A stretch of 64,000 nt of DNA from Myrmaecium sp. VS I D KN 1 (taxonomy: Eukaryota; Ascomycota; Dothideomycetes; Valsariales; Valsariaceae). A program made the position numbers and the translations under genes. Under the pieces are notes generated by a model. It was not told where the DNA came from and ran no database searches. It worked only from the letters and a program-made list of their open reading frames with translations. How positions within the stretch are numbered: the stretch's first letter is position 1; each line of letters starts with the position of its first letter. Positions 1-10,482 of the stretch are shown piece after piece. Where the stretch lies: NCBI GenBank assembly GCA_019775845.1, contig JADQAV010000031.1:270792-334791 (forward strand), written 5' to 3'.

Positions 1-456
1 AATTGAAGAGGAAGCGTTCTGCTGTCATATAGGTATCATAGATCCTGCACCCAAACAGAGGGAAGCCACCTGAAACGGTCCAAAGGTGAAATACCGGGAG
101 CTGGTGGAATGGAATGTTCATCGATGTCCTTCGGTTACTCCAGAAGAGGGGCCACCATGTGCTGCGCCTTAAGCATGGCAATCGTAGGGTAGAATTGTGA
201 TTGTGAGGAAAGAGGAAGCAGAGAAAACCCATCCCTTGGCGTCGATGACTAAGCACTGCTGGACCGCAACGCATTCTTGCAACTCCGACCTCAATGCGAA
301 TGTCTCTAGCTATCCCACCGTCAACTCCATCTCCGCATATCCTGCCCAGGTCGTCAATCCCACCGCCTCGGTACGTTGTAGTGCCAACTACTGTGTCCGG
401 CACACCGAAACTGCAATTGGCTTGTTGCTAATACCGATCTCCGCTACATAAAGACC
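1..456. other. Left edge, no gene recognised
   Basis: An 84-codon open frame (197-451) has no recognisable features and ends just before the ATP8 start. The stretch most likely holds the ATP8 promoter and leader. Confidence 0.5.
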
Positions 457-853
457 ATGTCTTCCGTCCGCCTCTTCCGCCCGCTCGCCCGCGCTGTTCA
501 GCGCCAGCCTGCCGCCATTGCGCGCCCCGCCATGGCTGCCTTCATGAGCACTCGCCCCACCAAGATCGAGGTCCCCTCCATCCAGCAGGTCAAGGCCAAG
601 CAGGCGCCGAAGACCCAGCTTATGGACAAGCTGGTGCGTTAGCAGCCGATCTCCGGGACTCGTTGCGGAAGCTGATATTCGTTCCTAGAGCATCCTCCAA
701 GCCGGCATGCCCCAGCTCGTCCCCTTCTTCTGGGTCAACGAGGTCTCGTACGCTTTCGTCATCCTGCCGACCCTCATCTACCTCTGCTCCAAGTACTTCC
801 TCCCCCAGACCCTCCGTACCCGGATGGCCCGCCTTTTCATCAGCAAGCTATAA
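457..853 (+). CDS. ATP8: Nuclear-encoded mitochondrial ATP synthase subunit 8 with targeting presequence
   Basis: Exons are 457-633 and 689-853; the intron (634-688, 55 bases, GTGCGT...CCTAG) is phase 0. The product is 113 residues. Residues 1 to about 60 form a presequence rich in Arg, Ala and Ser without acidic residues near the N-terminus (starts MSSVRLFRPLARAVQRQ), as expected for mitochondrial import. The last 48 residues begin MPQLVPFF and end RLFISKL, the start and end typical of fungal Atp8, with one membrane segment between (about residues 76-96). Atp8 is a small Fo subunit of the peripheral stalk in the inner membrane. It is usually encoded in mtDNA. Here Trp is TGG rather than the mitochondrial TGA, codons are GC-rich, and a spliceosomal intron is present, so this is a working nuclear gene and not a recent mtDNA insertion. 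Whether mtDNA still has a copy cannot be seen. Confidence in identity is high. Confidence 0.9.
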
Positions 854-2195
854 ATGGGGATTGTTGATGGTAGGGGGAACGACGGCATTAGAGCGTTATG
901 GCTACGGTAGCTGGATCTCCATAGCGCGGCCTTTGTACAAATAATCAATTGGTTTCGCAATCCAACGAGTTCCCCAACCTGTTCAGGTACCGGCAAGAAC
1001 GGTGCTGCTGTCTTGCGATCAGAACACGACTCGATCCAAATTCCCGATCCTCTTCTTTGTTCTCCAATGTTGCTTGCCTCCTTGTTCCGGTCTAGGTAGC
1101 GGTCTCATGGTTGATCAGAGGGATCGATGCCGGTCCAACCGTAATTTTGCTTTAGCATGCAGACTCATGTGCTTGGCACGTTGGGACGATTCTTAAGCCG
1201 CACTCCCCAAATTTCAAGTATATGGCTATCACAGCTGACCCCGTGGATTAAACAATCCTCCAAGGCTTCATAGAGGCATTCATTCAGCCCAAATCACTTG
1301 CCAGCCTCTCTATCAATTGCTTAAACTGCTGCATCAGCAGGTACTCCTGTGTCTACATGGTTTTCTGGAATCCCATCGGAGCCTAGAGAATCACTTTAGT
1401 GCCATATACCGCGATAATCCACCCAGGTAGTCCTGCGAGAGGGTGATGGTGAAGACCACCCTATTCTTGGTGATTGCATTGGGCTTGGCCGCCGTGACCC
1501 ATTCGGTAGCGGACTGTACGGTGATGGAGCTCACAGGGAGTGATATACGAGAGGGGATGAACCCGAATGCTCCTGCTATATCCCGAGTTTGGCTGAGGAG
1601 CAGCACCTTCGCTTTCTGAGGTGTAGGGGTAACATGAGATGGAAGGATATTGAGATAAACCCTGTCTGTATTATCTCTTCTACTTTACTTTTACTCTTTT
1701 CATCGATTGGCAGGGTAAAGAAGTACTTTATACCCCAGAAATGCGTTTATATCGACGGCTGGCTCAAAGGAGCCGACCATTTGACCAGTCCTGAATACTT
1801 GAAAGTGTAGCCCGATGCGGCTTGCAGATAACTTATCATACAAGGCTGGTATCTCCAATCATAGGTATATTTTGTATTCCACACATATACTCTCGTAATC
1901 CCACGCAGCAGAACGAACAGCCAACGAACGTCGCTGGTCTTTGCGCGGCTGCTGGAACCGTAAGGCTACGCTTATATAGGAAATATGAATCATGAGTCAT
2001 GGTGTCGCATACCCCACTACTTCATGACTAGTATTCCCGGTCATGCCATTTGTCTTCTCTCATGAAGAATCGAAGGTTGCATTTCCTACAGCATCTCAAT
2101 AATCTTCTTGACCTTTTACTGAGACGAGGCCATCTATTCTTTACTTCTGCAAAAAGCTTGACCGGAGCGATAACCCGGCGCGCCGTGTGTGAATC
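854..2195. other. Intergenic, ATP8 to NmrA-like gene
   Basis: Only short frames without family features are present. It should contain the ATP8 3' end and the promoter of the reductase gene. Nothing else was recognised. Confidence 0.5.
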
Positions 2196-3308
2196 ATGAC
2201 GGTCACGCCATCCGGCAGAATTGCGACTGTCCTCATTATAGGAGTGCGTGCCTAGTGCTTCCTTCTCAGTCTATATCACGTTCAGTATTTGCCTTGCGTA
2301 GAACCAGAACCTGACTGACAGAGTCAGAATGACGTCCTTTCCCACTCCATTGTGCGGGCGCTTTCTGCGCAACCCGCTCAGTATGACATTATCATATTAA
2401 CCCAGCCATACCAAAGCTCAACTACGTCTACCAGTCAAGCCAAGCATATCACCTCGGACTTCTCACCTGCATCCCTTCGCGCGGCATTCTCGACGCACAA
2501 GCCTGACTTGGTCGTCAGCACCACGCATGGTGGTGACTATGACCTACAAATACGGATCATCAGTGCAGCCGTAGCATCTGGCGTCAAGCGCTTCATTCCG
2601 CATGAGTTCGGCCATGATACTCTCAATCCAGGCGTGCAGGAGCGCTTGCCGCCTAGCAAAGAGCGAGCGCGAGTACTTCGCTACCTTAAAGCTATGCAGA
2701 AGGACGGCACTATCTCCGCCACTGAGAAAGGTACAGACGAACATGTGGATGTGAAGCATGCACCTGGGTACGACGCGCCGTTCGAGTGGACTGGGATCGC
2801 GTGCGGCTGCTTGCTCGATGCTGGGCTGATTGATGGATCGCTTGGCTTTGACATCAAGTGGAACAGTGCGACGATCCACGGAGCAGGGACGGAGCAGTTT
2901 GCGGCATCAAGTTCGATCAGAGTCGGAGAGGTGGTCAGGAAGGTGATCGAGCATTGGGATGAAGTCAAGGACCAGTATCTATACGCCCACGGTTGCATCA
3001 CATCGGCAAACCAAGTGCTCCGTGCCTTGGAGAAGAGCACCGGCAAGACGTGGGAGGCTGGGCGGACAAGCGTGCAGGAGTGCTTGAGTGAGGCACGCAA
3101 AAGTTCCCAAAGAGGCTTTCGCAGCGCGGCAGCGGTGTTGTTTGAACGGAGTGTGCTCTACGACGAGGACGTTGCAGATGTGAAGGCGTTTAAGAATAGT
3201 TCTCACAACGAGCTTCTTGGGTTGGAGAAGGAAAGGGTCCTAGACATCGTAGTTCAGGCGGTGCATGACTTCAACCACTTGGGAAAGCCGGATTGCGGGT
3301 GCGCATAG
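2196..3308 (+). CDS. NmrA-like / isoflavone-reductase-family NAD(P)-binding protein
   Basis: Exons are 2196-2243 and 2322-3308; the intron (2244-2321) is phase 0 and interrupts the nucleotide-binding loop, whose N-terminal strand reads IATVLIIG and continues SQNDVLSHSIVRAL. The product is 344 residues. The motif RFIPHEFGHDT after the second half of the Rossmann fold is characteristic of the NmrA/PCBER/isoflavone reductase group of atypical short-chain dehydrogenases. Members are either NAD(P)H-dependent reductases of aromatic substrates or redox-sensing regulators. The C-terminal half carries the expected substrate-side segment (FEWTGIACGCLLDAGL). The substrate cannot be inferred: the gene stands alone with no secondary-metabolite genes nearby. 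The start was chosen because it supplies the missing first beta strand. Confidence 0.8.
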
Positions 3309-3681
3309 ACTGAGGAAGAGGAGTTTAAAGGATGATTTGAGACAATTGATGAGCTTCGAGTATGTATTATTCAATATTATGAGGGCCTGAACTCACATTC
3401 GGGGATGCGTGCGTCCAAGGGTGATCTGATGTGCAGCTTGATGCCTCGGGCCACTAAATCCGGGGCTTTGAGAGGATCCAGGTCGCCAAGCTCCGCCTCC
3501 GGGATGCTGAAGTCCGAATCTCCGTGCCGTGACTGAAATCGACCCCATCATTCAGTCAGCGCGGACAAGCCGTGAACGTGGACGTTTGCCATCTCCTCGC
3601 CGTCTGATGGTAGAGCCATTCTACCAATAAAACCCCTCCACTTCTTCCATCCACCTCCGCAGCCTCTTCCCTTCCTCTACG
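3309..3681. promoter_or_regulatory. Promoter/leader of the m-AAA protease gene
   Basis: The stretch separates the reductase stop from the protease start. A CCAAT pentamer lies at 3624-3628, about 55 bases before the ATG, followed by a C/T-rich leader. No gene was seen. Confidence 0.35.
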
Positions 3682-6321
3682 ATGATTCCCATCCTGCGCC
3701 GGTCAGGCCATATAACACGATTATCGAAGAGCGCCCTTGAGGCTACCTCCAGGCCTGCACTGCTCGCTAGAGGACCCGCGATAGCCCTTCGACATCGTTA
3801 CCTTCAACCGCATACCAGAGGCTACTCTAGCGCACCGCCGGAGGACTCGCAGTCATCGAAGGAAAGGAAAGATGGCCAACAGGACAAGGATCGCGCGGGG
3901 GGCAAGGAACCGATAAAGGACCAACGGAAGAAAGAGGATGGCAAGCCAAGTGGAAACCCCCGGCTCACGACGGAGGAGGCGCGGGCATTGGACGAGCTTG
4001 TGAGGATGGCTAAGGCCGAGATGCCTAGGTTCCTCACCAAGGATATCGAAGCTGTGTGCAACGAGATCAAAGAGCATGGTGTGCCGCCGGAGTTCATCGA
4101 GATTCGTGACATCATCAAAAAGTCCGAGGGCATCCTGGATGTAGCGACAGCCACGCGCCTTATCCGCCTGACACGAAAAGCTGCCTGGACCGTTGCTGAG
4201 AAGATGGCGGAGGACGAAAAAGCGGACTCATCAAGTCCGCAACAGAAAGCAGGCGCCCATGATCCGGGCCCTGGGAAGGAGGGCGATGGCAAATCCAAGA
4301 AGAGTAAAAGCAAGGGCTCCTCGAACATGCCGGAATTCCCGCAAATGGACCTCACGATGTTGATCCTCTCCTTGTTGACTTTCTACTCGCTTTGGCGTTT
4401 GCTCAACCCGGGACAGGAATCTAGGGAGATCACTTTCCAGGAGTTCCGATCGAAGTTCCTGGACAAGGGCTTGGTGGAAAAGATTGTGGTTCTCAACCAG
4501 TCCAGGGCACGCGTCTATCTACACCGCGATGCTGTGGCATCCATGTATCCGGATTCGCCCGCTGCTAACGGCAGTTTCTACTACTACTTCACAATTGGTT
4601 CTGTTGAGTCATTCGAACGGAGATTGGACGACGCCCAAAACGAACTAGGTATCCCGTCTTCTCAACGGATACCTGTCTCCTACCAGAACGAAATATCCTG
4701 GTTCGCCACCATACTCTCTTTCGGCCCTACCCTTCTGTTCATTGGTGCTATCTTCTGGCTTTCGAGACGAGCTGCAGCAAGCGGAGGTGGTCAAAGTGGC
4801 ATCTTTGGTATGGGTCGCAGTCGCGCAAAGAAGTTCAACCACGAAACGGATATCAAGGTCAAGTTCTCGGACGTTGCTGGTATGGATGAGGCGAAGCTGG
4901 AGATCATGGAATTCGTCAGCTTCCTCAAGGAGCCAGATGTTTACCAGAAGTTGGGCGCTAAGATCCCACGAGGTGCCATTCTGTCCGGACCCCCGGGTAC
5001 GGGAAAGACGCTCCTTGCCAAGGCCACGGCCGGCGAGTCCGGTGTTCCGTTCTTCAGCGTGTCTGGTTCCGAATTCGTGGAGATGTTTGTTGGTGTAGGT
5101 CCTTCGAGAGTACGCGATCTTTTCGCCACTGCACGCAAGAATACCCCCTGTATCATCTTCATTGACGAGATCGATGCTATCGGAAAGTCGCGATCCAAGC
5201 AGAACTTCGGCGGCAACGACGAAAGAGAGAGCACCTTGAACCAGATTCTTACTGAGATGGACGGATTCAATACGACAGAGCAGGTTGTAGTCCTTGCCGG
5301 TACTAACCGACCGGATATCCTTGACAAAGCGCTCCTTCGCCCAGGTCGGTTTGATAGGCATATCTCCATTGACGCACCGACCATGGACGGAAGGAAACAA
5401 ATTTTTGCCGTTCACCTCAAGAAGATCGTCACTCACGAGGACATAGAATACCTGCAAGGACGACTTGCAGCTCTCACTCCCGGCTTCTCCGGTGCTGACA
5501 TCGCTAACTGTGTTAACGAAGCGGCACTCATCGCTGCCCGACACAAGGCCGATAGTGTTACCATGGAGCATTTTGAACAAGCTATCGAGCGGGTTATCGG
5601 TGGTCTGGAGAAGAAGTCGTTGGTCCTTTCGCCAGAGGAGAAGCGGACCGTCGCGTACCACGAAGCCGGGCATGCTATCTGCGGCTGGTACTTCAAGTAT
5701 GCGGACCCGCTTCTCAAGGTGTCTATCATTCCCCGTGGACAGGGTGCCCTGGGCTATGCCCAATACCTTCCAGCCGGCGACACGTATCTGATGAACGTTA
5801 ACCAGCTCATGGATCGAATGGCGATGACTCTGGGTGGACGAGTGTCGGAGGAGCTTCACTTCGATACCGTCACCTCTGGTGCTTCTGATGACTTCCGCAA
5901 GGTTACCAAGATGGCCAGCGCCATGGTGACCAAGTGGGGCATGACGAAGAAGATTGGCTTCGTCTATTACGAGGACGACAACGGGCAACAGATCCAGAAG
6001 CCGTTCTCGGAGGATACGGCCAAGAACATCGACCTCGAGGTCAAGCGTATCGTGGACGAGGCCTACAAGCAGTGCAAAGACCTGCTGACCGAAAAGAAGG
6101 CCGAGGTTGGCATCGTTGCCGAAGAGCTGCTGAAGAAGGAGATGCTGTCCCGGGACGACATGGTGAGACTCCTCGGCCCGCGACCGTTCGAGGAGAAGGG
6201 CGACTTCCACAAGTACTTCGGTAGCAAAGGAGACCGGGAAGGTTCCGATCAAGGCCTGGGACAGGAAGGGCCTTCGGGCAAGAAAGACAGCGGAGATGTG
6301 CCGCCTGCCCCGGCGATATGA
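3682..6321 (+). CDS. Mitochondrial m-AAA protease subunit (Yta12/Afg3 family)
   Basis: An intronless gene of 879 residues. The first ~50 residues are Arg/Ser/Ala-rich with no acidic residues before about residue 20, a mitochondrial presequence, followed by a charged low-complexity linker. Two membrane segments (about 225-242 and 342-362) flank an intermembrane-space domain. The AAA module has Walker A GPPGTGKT at 436-443, Walker B with D495 and E496, and the arginine-finger region ending RPGRFDRH. The metalloprotease signature HEAGH lies at 660-664. The family forms hexamers in the inner membrane with the active site facing the matrix, degrading unassembled respiratory and ATP-synthase subunits and maturing ribosomal protein bL32. 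Fungi have two paralogues and I cannot assign this one firmly to Yta10 or Yta12. All catalytic motifs are intact. Confidence 0.96.
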   Translation: MIPILRRSGHITRLSKSALEATSRPALLARGPAIALRHRYLQPHTRGYSSAPPEDSQSSKERKDGQQDKDRAGGKEPIKDQRKKEDGKPSGNPRLTTEEARALDELVRMAKAEMPRFLTKDIEAVCNEIKEHGVPPEFIEIRDIIKKSEGILDVATATRLIRLTRKAAWTVAEKMAEDEKADSSSPQQKAGAHDPGPGKEGDGKSKKSKSKGSSNMPEFPQMDLTMLILSLLTFYSLWRLLNPGQESREITFQEFRSKFLDKGLVEKIVVLNQSRARVYLHRDAVASMYPDSPAANGSFYYYFTIGSVESFERRLDDAQNELGIPSSQRIPVSYQNEISWFATILSFGPTLLFIGAIFWLSRRAAASGGGQSGIFGMGRSRAKKFNHETDIKVKFSDVAGMDEAKLEIMEFVSFLKEPDVYQKLGAKIPRGAILSGPPGTGKTLLAKATAGESGVPFFSVSGSEFVEMFVGVGPSRVRDLFATARKNTPCIIFIDEIDAIGKSRSKQNFGGNDERESTLNQILTEMDGFNTTEQVVVLAGTNRPDILDKALLRPGRFDRHISIDAPTMDGRKQIFAVHLKKIVTHEDIEYLQGRLAALTPGFSGADIANCVNEAALIAARHKADSVTMEHFEQAIERVIGGLEKKSLVLSPEEKRTVAYHEAGHAICGWYFKYADPLLKVSIIPRGQGALGYAQYLPAGDTYLMNVNQLMDRMAMTLGGRVSEELHFDTVTSGASDDFRKVTKMASAMVTKWGMTKKIGFVYYEDDNGQQIQKPFSEDTAKNIDLEVKRIVDEAYKQCKDLLTEKKAEVGIVAEELLKKEMLSRDDMVRLLGPRPFEEKGDFHKYFGSKGDREGSDQGLGQEGPSGKKDSGDVPPAPAI

Positions 6322-7039
6322 GTTACCTATGACCTTGGCCGCCGGAGGTGCCTGTCCTCTGTTTCCTTCGCTCAATCAAGGCGTGTGGATTCCTTTGATC
6401 GACATACGTTCGCAAAGCATTTAGGGGGGGTTTTATTTATACGTTTTCCCGGTGCTGCAGTAGCTCCTTATTCCTTTCTTCTATATCTCGCGTCTTGCAT
6501 TCTCCTTTTTTTGTTCCATCAACCTCCACTCCCGAAAGAGGACCACTTTTGAGCCCCCTTTCCCCCTGCAAAAGGGATCAGGGGCGGATAAACATATAGA
6601 TACGACGTGTGTAGTAGTGTAGTATAGGACTTCGATGTTATGTATTTATAAGTCACTGTTCATGCCTGCTGCCGTGCGTCTGCTCGTGACCCGTTGCCGC
6701 CACCATACGGACGAATGAATATACTATCTGCAGAGCGTATTCCAGTCCCGCACGGTTGAGCACGACGTTTTTGCTATGCATAAGTCAGATTGATTCGTAA
6801 CAAGAGCACATGGCTGCATGTCTAGCTTAACCGCTACAGATAGAAGAGATCTTCAATATATACAAAAGACGAGCGAGGCGCATAGCCCCTCGCATCTTTA
6901 TATGTTGACAGGATCGGACCAAAACCCCACATAAGCGCCTTTTTGGTGGAATACAACCCCGTGACGCCGGAGAATAGGGGGTTCGTCAGCTGCCCTAATC
7001 GTACATAGAACAAGTCATTCCTACATAGCAGTCCTCCGA
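6322..7039. other. Convergent 3' ends of m-AAA protease gene and SLS1
   Basis: Both neighbouring genes end here. The stretch contains T-rich runs and no gene-like frame, consistent with two 3' UTRs and polyadenylation regions. Confidence 0.5.
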
Positions 7040-9810
7040 TCACCGTATTTGCACTCCTTCCAGCACGTCCAGGAGGCCCCATGCCCGCTTGACCAGGGCC
7101 TGTCTTTGCTCCTTCCGCTGCTTCAACGCGGCGCGTGGCTTCAGACCTGGCTGGGTGTCGCCGTCGCCCAGGACGATGACCTCCATGGCCCGACTGCCCA
7201 AGCTGCCCTCCTCCAGGCCGCGGACGACGACCCTGGCCTCGCCCGGGGCGCCGCCGAGGTCCGGCAGGTGGAACTGGACGTCCTGCTTGCCGCGGACACC
7301 GCTGAACTCGTATGTGACCAGCTCTTCGTGCGCGCGCTCCCACTGCGAACCGGCCAGGGCGGCGGGCTTGGGCGCGCCGCTGCTGAGCCGGATGACGGGC
7401 TTGGGGATCTTGAGGTCGATGAAGCGGGGCGCGCGGAGGCGGCCTTTCTTCGAGATGGTTTGCTGGATCGCGCCGACGTACTCGTCGATCTGGGGATGGG
7501 CGCCGGTGGTCAGGGTGGCGGCAGGCGAATGGAGGGTTTTGACCTCGTTGAACATGATGTCCGCCACCTTCTCGGGAAGCAGAGCGTAGGCAGTCCGCGT
7601 TTTGTAGTAGAGTGTCATTCCCGCGAATGAGAGATTACCGTCGCCGCCCTCCGGGACCGCGAAGTCCATGGAAATCTGTGGAAAGATTGTGGGCGGCTGA
7701 TCACTCGTAAAAGGGGTAGCACGGAGCATGAACGATAGCGTCTGGGTCGTTGTCGGTGCCGAGGAAGCCATGTTGGATATGCGCGAAAGGAAAGCAGGGA
7801 GCCTTGGGACGTTGGCGCTGAAGCGCCAGTGCTGAGTGAAAGTCTTTGTTTGCGGGAGTCGGAACGACATGGTGTTCAGCCCTTCCAGAGTCGGTTGGAG
7901 GACATGTCCTAAACGAGCCGATTCCTCGCTGCGAGCGATGTACTGCCAGTACGAGTGACTCGGAGAAGTCTCCTCCCGTGCGATTTTCTCAAAAGAATTC
8001 CGATATAATGTTGAACCATCCAGAAAGCGGCAGGCTTCCGCCTGAAGTTTAGCTGAAACCGAATCTGGTTCTTCATTACGGTTTTTTTCAGGTGCACGTT
8101 CCGCGCGCGACGGGGAAGAGCTGATGTTCTCCAATCCATCGAAAGCATCCCTTTCCACCTGCTGTGTTTGGGGGTTAGAGGCACTTGGTGGCTCAAAGAA
8201 AGCCGAGTACTCCTCCGACTCCTCCTCTTCAGGGTTCGACTGTTTCCATCGAATTCGTTTGATGGGCAAGGTCCATCTGCCCATCGGTCGCTTGCGGTCT
8301 GCATGTCGTAAGCTCGGGGTGGGCCCTACAGGATGGAGGACCCCAAAGTGGGCAGTCTTCTCATCATCCAGTATTGCCACTGGCGTGCTATCGCTCGGCT
8401 GAGGAAGCATCGACATGAGGGCCCGCAGCGCGTCTTCCGAATCCTCCTTGTGCATACTGCGAATCCGGATCTGCTGTCATTAGCCCGCAGTCACTCCGCA
8501 GTCGTAGCGAGTGGATATTGCGACGAGCAAGATAACATACCTGCTGTTCCTTTTCATCTAAGTCAATAGACGCTCCGCTTAGTTCGGACGCTGTGAGAAT
8601 GTCGCTCTCATCCCACGGCAAGTTTGCAGATTTCCTTCCGGTCATTTCATTAGGATTGTTCCCCATGAGCTTCCAGAAGGGTGCAAGTTTTATGTCCATC
8701 GCCGCAGATTCTTGTATGGCGCCCACAATATCCTTCACGGCGTATTCAGCTTTGCTTTTACTGGCACGGATGCGAATGGTCTTCTTGGGCCACGTAACTT
8801 CAATATCAACCTTCCGATCTCGCCCAATATTGTTTAGGATGGAGTTCGAGCCTGCATCCAGTCCATTAACATCCACACAAAGACGCGAAGGCGGAATACT
8901 CACGACCACTGTGCAGCCATCTCATTTGCCAATCCGTAAGTTGTAGTTCGAGCTCCCCGGGGCTCTCTACTTCTTCTTGAATTTCTACACCCCACACTCT
9001 CCTCAGTATGCACTCGATGAGGTGTCGTTTCCCTGACCTCGCCCCGATTACAGCGCCCCGGAGCGGAGCGACGGGAGCAAGTTTCTGACGGACCGGCGTT
9101 GACCCCGGCCTCCAGCCGCTCGTGCTAATCCCAAGGTCGGCATTCACATCCACAAGGATAGGACCGACCTCTCCCCCAACTTGGCCTCCCTGTGTTTGGA
9201 TATATTGTTTTAGCTGGGAACTCGTGAAACCTCTCTCCAGCGTCTTTCCCAAGCTCGCATACTCCTTCCGGTCCAGCAATGGCCGCTTGCCGTTCGGGTC
9301 AGTTTTCGGTCTGCAATTCTCAATCTGCCGAAATACTTCCAACTCCTTTGGGGTCCGCTTCTCGCTCGTAAGAGCCTCAAGAAGGTCATCTTCCGTTGGA
9401 GCTTTTCGGTCATTGCTGCGAGGAATGGCGGAGACGGGCTGCTTTGGCTTCACCCATTCCTGTGTTTCGCGGAGGACCAAGACCTCTGCGGGCTTTCCCA
9501 AGACCCCCCGCCCGAGAGGTTCGCCTGTGGCAAGGAGCCGCTGCCCAGCTGCACCGGTGACCCGCGGGCCTCTCAAGATCCGTTTCCGCGTCACCTTCGG
9601 GGCCGCTTCTATCGGCAGATCGGCAGTTTCTGCATACTTGTCCGGCCCTGTGTCTGAAGAGTCTGGGAAGGAAGCGAAAGAAAGTGATCTGGCGCAAGGC
9701 GAAGAACCGAAGGACGGCGAAATTCGAGCGTTGTTACGGCGCGAGAGAGAAAGACGTACACGGCAGCGGAGACATACTGATGCTCCAACTGATGTACGGG
9801 TTACAAGCAT
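7040..9810 (-). CDS. SLS1: Mitochondrial inner-membrane regulator Sls1
   Basis: Exons on the minus strand are 9810-8904, 8851-8541 and 8473-7040 (introns of 52 and 67 bases, phases 1 and 0); the product is 883 residues. The N-terminus (MLVTRTSVGASVCLRCRVRL) is a basic mitochondrial presequence. The middle part across the first splice (SILNNIGRDRKVDIEVTWPKKTIRIRA) resembles the KH-like RNA-binding region of the Sls1 family, and the C-terminal beta-rich part is family-typical. In yeast Sls1 is an inner-membrane matrix-side protein that couples mitochondrial RNA polymerase and transcripts to translation. Identity rests on overall pattern rather than one catalytic motif. The gene faces away from BBP across an AT-rich island. 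Confidence 0.82.
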
Positions 9811-10482
9811 TAAGGAGAAATGGGGTCAACGACGTGCAGGACAAGCCAGTTCCTGTTGCTCCAGGCTCAAGCACAAAAAAATGTAGATTAGGATTTCACG
9901 AGCTGCTTGGCCACTCACCGCCTAGCACGGGCATATCGATGTACCGCACGTGAAGAGATGGAGGCGATATACCTGGTCCGTGCCCGCTGCTTCTACTAAA
10001 ATTAGGCAGAAAAATTTTAATATAATACTTCACTCTATAATAAAAGCTCATTAATAGATAGCTATATCTAAACTAAATTCTTTATATATCTTCTTTCGGC
10101 CTTTAATTCACCAGATTATAGAGCTTTTATTTAGGACTCTTACTCTAAGCTTATTTTAAGAATAGTATTAATAGCCTTTAAGTAATAAAAGTAGACTAAA
10201 GCTATATAGTAAATAGTTATAATAGCTTCTATAATATCTATCTAGATACTATAAGTAACTCGGTATCTAGGGATATCAAAAATCAGACAAAGAAAAATTA
10301 CCTTAGTCGGCCTTAGACGGGGCTTGCCGTCCGCGTGGTGGCATCGCACCGGAAAAATTTGGGGCCGTCGAGTTGCGCGCCCGGCCGTCCAGTTCAAATC
10401 ACGCCTGCCCGCTCGCTCTACGCCCGCGTCCCATCTCAACTTACTCTTTCGCCTTCTGTACTGTCGCCCGTCCTCGTCAAAC
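9811..10482. promoter_or_regulatory. Divergent promoter region SLS1 / BBP
   Basis: Starts of SLS1 (minus) and BBP (plus) are 672 bases apart. The centre is the AT-rich relic; the flanks are of normal composition, with a C/T-rich leader before BBP. Confidence 0.5.
10000..10280. repeat. AT-rich RIP-type relic between SLS1 and BBP
   Basis: Roughly three quarters A+T in otherwise GC-balanced DNA. TpA steps are very frequent, TpG is essentially absent on this strand, and CpA occurs only a handful of times. That is the signature left by repeat-induced point mutation on a former repeated element. No frame, terminal repeat or target duplication can be recognised, so the original element cannot be named. 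It occupies the shared promoter region of two divergent genes. Confidence 0.7.

Noticed and set aside
457-853. ATP8-like sequence as a NUMT (passive mtDNA insertion)
   Set aside because: It has nuclear codon usage, a spliceosomal intron, a presequence and an intact frame; flanking mtDNA sequence is not apparent.
4645-6375. 576-codon open frame antisense to the m-AAA protease gene
   Set aside because: It mirrors the sense codon bias, has no family features, and lies wholly on a gene whose protein motifs are intact in the sense frame.
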